Under the pieces are notes generated by a model. The model made no database searches. It saw nothing but the letters and a program-made list of their open reading frames with translations, and was not told where the DNA came from. The translations under genes and the position numbers were made by a program. A stretch of DNA of 6,766 bases from an uncultured Pseudomonadota bacterium (GTDB lineage: Bacteria; Pseudomonadota; Gammaproteobacteria; Burkholderiales; Burkholderiaceae): positions 1 through 6,766 of the forward strand of contig CAMLIZ010000200.1 of the NCBI GenBank assembly GCA_946480245.1, in the 5' to 3' direction. Below are positions 5,601-6,766 of this stretch, one piece after another (position 1 is the stretch's first letter; every line of letters begins with the position of its first letter).

Positions 5601-6766
5601 GTGCCGCCGTTGGCGGCGAGCGAGCCGACGGCAATGCCGTCGGCGTCTGCGTCTCCGGCCTGCACGGTGTAGCGGAAGGTCAGCGCCGACGTGCCCGAGC
5701 CCGACTGGTAGCTGGCAAACACCGTGGAGCTGCCGACGACCAGCGATACGCGCGGCGTGCCGCCGGTGGTGTCCACCGTGACGGCCTCGTCGAAGTTGAC
5801 GGTGAAGTCGAGCGCCTGCCCGGCGCCATAGGTGCCGTTGCCCGGCACGGCCACCGAGGCCACGGTGGGCGCCACCGCGTCGACGAGCACGCCGCTGGTG
5901 GCGCCCACGCCGTGCAGCGTGAGTGCCGCGTCGTCACCGCCGCCATTGCGCAGCGTGGCGCCATTGGCGGAGATGGTGGAGGCGAGCGCGACGCCATCGG
6001 TATCGAGGTTGCCGCTGGCCACGGTGTAGCGGAAGGTCAAGGCGCTGGTGCCCGAGCCGCTGAGGTAGCTGGCCTGCACGGTGCCGCCGCTGTCCAGCGT
6101 GAGCGCCACGAACGGCGTGCCGCCGCCCGTGTTGACGGTGATCGCGCTGTCGAAGGTGACGGTGAAGTCCAGGTTCTGGCCGGCGACGTAGGTGGCGTTC
6201 GACGGCACGCTCACCGAGGACACCTGCGGTGCCACGTGGCTCACGGTGATGCCGTTGCCGGTGAGGTCGGCCACCACCACCGCCGCATCGGCGCCTGCCG
6301 CCCAGTCTTCGGCGGCGGCCAGGTTGTAGGTGGTGGCGTCGTTCGAGGCCGTGCCGTTCTTGGTCTCGATCAGGTTCACCGCCGCCTTGTCGGTGGCGCT
6401 CAGCGTGAGCGTGAAACTGGTGCCCGAGGTGATTTCGACGTTGGAGGTGTCGGTCAGCGTGTAGGTGGCGCCACCTTCCCCGGTGACGGTGAACTTGTTG
6501 GCCACGATGTCGTTCGTGGCGCCGTTGCGCGAGAGGAAGCCGCTGCCGGTGACCACCAGTGCGCCGGTGCTGGCGTCGTAGGTGGCGCTGGTGATGGTCG
6601 GCACGGCGACGTTGCTCACGGTGACGCCGTTGCCCGTGGTGTCGGCCACCACCACCGCCGCATCCGCGCCCGCGGCCCAGTCTTCCGCGGCCGCCAGGTT
6701 GTAGGTGGTGCCGCCGGTGGAGCTGGTGCCGTTCTTGTTGGCGATCTGGTTGATCGCCGCGCGGTC
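2672..6766 (-). CDS. Giant Ig-like repeat adhesin, C-terminal 1,364 residues (N-terminus beyond right edge)
   Basis: The frame is open from the right edge to a TGA at 2674-2672, and the apparent start near 6655 is only an internal GTG. Order, counting visible residues from 6766: about 1-177, one partial and one full 125-residue beta-rich repeat (TTYNLAAAEDW, VVVADLTGNGITVS); 179-654, four Ig-like units; 655-761, a C unit; 762-999, two more Ig-like units; 1000-1106, a second C unit; about 1104-1138, a Pro/Ala hinge; 1139-1214, a linker; about 1215-1304, a cadherin-like CADG/He_PIG domain (LPAWLKFDPVTGTLTGQPPA); 1311-1364, a charged tail. There is no transmembrane segment, LPxTG or RTX nonapeptide. 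Known: such Thr/Ser/Gly/Asp-rich Ig-like arrays build long fibrous adhesins that reach the surface by type I-like secretion. The tolC-like and adaptor genes just downstream fit that. Inference: a surface or biofilm adhesin. Ligand unknown. Confidence 0.93.
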   Translation of the reverse strand, partial: DRAAINQIANKNGTSSTGGTTYNLAAAEDWAAGADAAVVVADTTGNGVTVSNVAVPTITSATYDASTGALVVTGSGFLSRNGATNDIVANKFTVTGEGGATYTLTDTSNVEITSGTSFTLTLSATDKAAVNLIETKNGTASNDATTYNLAAAEDWAAGADAAVVVADLTGNGITVSHVAPQVSSVSVPSNATYVAGQNLDFTVTFDSAITVNTGGGTPFVALTLDSGGTVQASYLSGSGTSALTFRYTVASGNLDTDGVALASTISANGATLRNGGGDDAALTLHGVGATSGVLVDAVAPTVASVAVPGNGTYGAGQALDFTVNFDEAVTVDTTGGTPRVSLVVGSSTVFASYQSGSGTSALTFRYTVQAGDADADGIAVGSLAANGGTLRDAAGNSATLTLNSVASTASVLVDAVAPSVSSVGVPANATYVAGQNLDFTVNFSEAVTVDTAGGTPSIALTLDTGGTVQASYLSGSGTSALTFRYTVANGNLDSDGITLGSTVTANGGSLRDAAGNDATLTLNSVGATGGVLVDAVAPAVASVSVPADGHYKAGDLLSFTVNTSEAVTVNTAGGTPRLALDIGGSTAFANYVSGSGSTALTFQYTVQPGDTDADGITISSLQSNGGTLRDAAGNAMALTLGGVASSAGVQVDTTAPGASAIVRADANPTNAAALGYTVSFSEDVSGVDTADFALTATGSASGSIASVTQVDAHTYTVLVNGVAGTGTLRLDLNASGTGIADTAGNAITAGLTGEAYSLDHDAPAVVSVGVPADGTYVAGQTLDFTVNFSEAVVVSTTSGTPRIALTLDTGGTVFANYVAGSGTSGLTFRLTVASGELDSNGVTVGSSIDSNGGSVRDVAGNAALAALQGVGATGGVLVDAVDPAVAGVSVPADGHYKAGDVLSFTVNTSEAVTVDTAGGAPRLALDIGGSTVFANYVSGSGGSALVFQYTVHAGDNDADGIAVTGLQAQGATLRDAAGNAMALTLNGVASSAGVVVDTTAPVITDITRLDASPTAASSVGYAVTFSEAVSGLDAADFSLVSSGSANGAVLSVTPVDAHSYQVRVGGLAGSGEVVLRLNAAGSGIVDAAGNALASGADGGAYLLVPVPPAPPVVQVPPPAPEPAPTPAPAPAPAPWTPPITFNPAEPINQVDVPTIRPITSPSVAQTATGPADAVLPLTYDALAPANATAVPHAEGHASFIELGTGAAQGLQAMPDIGDFSVRAGQPVNIGLPPSTFTHSERGEQITVEVRLANGRPLPAWLKFDPVTGTLTGQPPAGVNQRLQIEVIARDSKGNRATSHIELQVKAAGKPQSSLFDPHGSDPAPAGGPAGRPGLAAQFDRHGSVARQAEREALARHIEAASLQS
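2675..2836 (-). other. Charged C-terminal tail of the adhesin, candidate export or retention signal
   Basis: The last 54 residues leave the beta-repeat pattern: SSLFDPHGSDPAPAGG, then AGRPGLAAQFDRHG, and a probable amphipathic helix VARQAEREALARHIEAA. It lacks the hydrophobic end and RTX context of classical type I signals. From memory, similar GRxGLxxQ...REALL tails occur on adhesins with this gene neighbourhood. A signal role is inference from position. Confidence 0.5.
2855..3124 (-). other. Cadherin-like CADG / He_PIG (putative Ig) domain
   Basis: About 90 residues. FSVRAGQPVNIGLPPSTFTH opens the first strands. ITVEVRLANGRPLPAWLKFD and PVTGTLTGQPPAG form the hallmark core (P-x-W-L-x-F, then G-T-L-x-G-x-P), and IEVIARDSKGN and HIELQV close it. 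This matches the dystroglycan-type cadherin-like family, usually linked to surface proteins and often calcium-dependent. It is the only copy in the window and sits next to the C-terminus. Confidence 0.85.
3353..3457 (-). repeat. Pro/Ala-rich hinge with imperfect GC-rich DNA repeats
   Basis: It encodes VPVPPAPPVVQVPPP followed by PAPEPAPTPAPAPAPAPW, a stiff extended linker between the Ig-like array and the C-terminal module. At the DNA level it is made of repeating ggtgccgg / gcgggc words, a likely site of length change by slippage. Confidence 0.85.
3449..3769 (-). repeat. Type C Ig-like unit, copy 2
   Basis: It follows B3 and has GYAVTFSEAVSGLDAADF, VDAHSYQVRVGGLAGSG and LRLNAAGSGIVDAAGNAL. 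It matches copy 1 along its length and diverges only at the end, where it runs into the proline-rich hinge. Confidence 0.82.
3770..6232 (-). repeat. Six bacterial Ig-like units in two alternating subtypes (A, B)
   Basis: Units, taken from each AP/DP to the next: A1 6232-5873 (120 aa), B1 5872-5519 (118), A2 5518-5159 (120), B2 5158-4805 (118), A3 4483-4124 (120), B3 4123-3770 (118); a C unit interrupts at 4804-4484. All share VPxxxxYxAG, FTVNFSEAV, a TPRxAL strand, SGSGTSALTFRYTV, LRDAAGN and a VD-x-x-AP linker. Subtype A has LTLDTGGTV, NLDSDG and GATGGVLVDAV. B2 and B3 have LDIGGST, and all three B units have a DxDADG loop; B2 and B3 end in VDTTAP. The two subtypes alternate without exception. 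Known: similar units are annotated as bacterial Ig-like domains in large adhesins. Confidence 0.88.
4484..4804 (-). repeat. Type C Ig-like unit, copy 1
   Basis: A 107-residue unit between B2 and A3. It has GYTVSFSEDVSGVDTADF, a VDAHTYTVLVNGVAGTG strand pair, and LDLNASGTGIADTAGNAI. It shares the FSE core with the A/B units but has a distinct second half. Copy 2 is at 3449-3769. Confidence 0.82.
6236..6766 (-). repeat. 125-residue beta-rich tandem repeat (one full copy, one partial)
   Basis: The end of one copy (from DRAAINQIANKNGTSS at the right edge) realigns with the next copy (DKAAVNLIETKNGTASND, from 6391) exactly 125 codons (375 bp) later, and both run into TTYNLAAAEDWAAGADAA and VVVAD-TGNG-TVS. 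The full copy starts near VPTITSATYDAS (about 6604), with GALVVTGSGF and GEGGATYTL strands. I know this unit from other large beta-strand-repeat proteins but not a function for it. More copies probably lie beyond the edge. Confidence 0.85.

Noticed and set aside
3449..6232. Repeat array considered as CRISPR or as a mobile element
   Set aside because: Periods of 714 and 1,035 bp are exact codon multiples with an uninterrupted frame and protein-level conservation. There are no short identical repeats with unique spacers and no transposase or terminal inverted repeats.

Overview
The window is GC-rich and fully coding on the minus strand. Four genes are packed head to tail and read from right (6766) to left (1). 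Base composition, codon use and the style of the Ig-like repeats suggest a high-GC betaproteobacterium, perhaps Burkholderiales/Comamonadaceae. This is inference; no taxonomic marker gene is present.

Region by region, in transcription order: (1) 6766-2672, the C-terminal 1,364 residues of a giant surface or secreted protein whose start lies beyond the right edge. It begins with 125-residue beta-rich repeats, continues through six bacterial Ig-like units of two alternating subtypes (A and B) with two units of a third type (C), then a Pro/Ala-rich hinge, a cadherin-like (CADG/He_PIG) domain and a charged C-terminal tail. (2) 2628-1117, a TolC/OEP-family outer-membrane channel with a lipoprotein signal. 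(3) 1120-365, a short periplasmic membrane-fusion protein (HlyD/RND adaptor type), whose start overlaps the tolC-like stop by 4 bases (ATGA). (4) 355-1, the first 118 residues of a protein with no signal peptide and a GAF-like N-terminus, cut by the left edge.

Gaps are 43 bp, -4 bp and 9 bp, and I see no terminator or promoter between genes, so this looks like one operon. The simplest reading is an adhesin encoded with parts of its own envelope export machinery: outer-membrane channel, periplasmic adaptor, and a possible cytoplasmic-facing sensor or adaptor. The adhesin C-terminus has no RTX nonapeptides, and no ABC transporter lies in the window, so the energy source and the export signal are open questions. 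They make this locus worth extending leftward.

The main internal structure is a nested repeat. A-B pairs recur every 714 bp, and an A-B-C block of exactly 1,035 bp is duplicated in tandem. Long open frames on the plus strand across the tolC-like and adaptor genes are antisense shadows.
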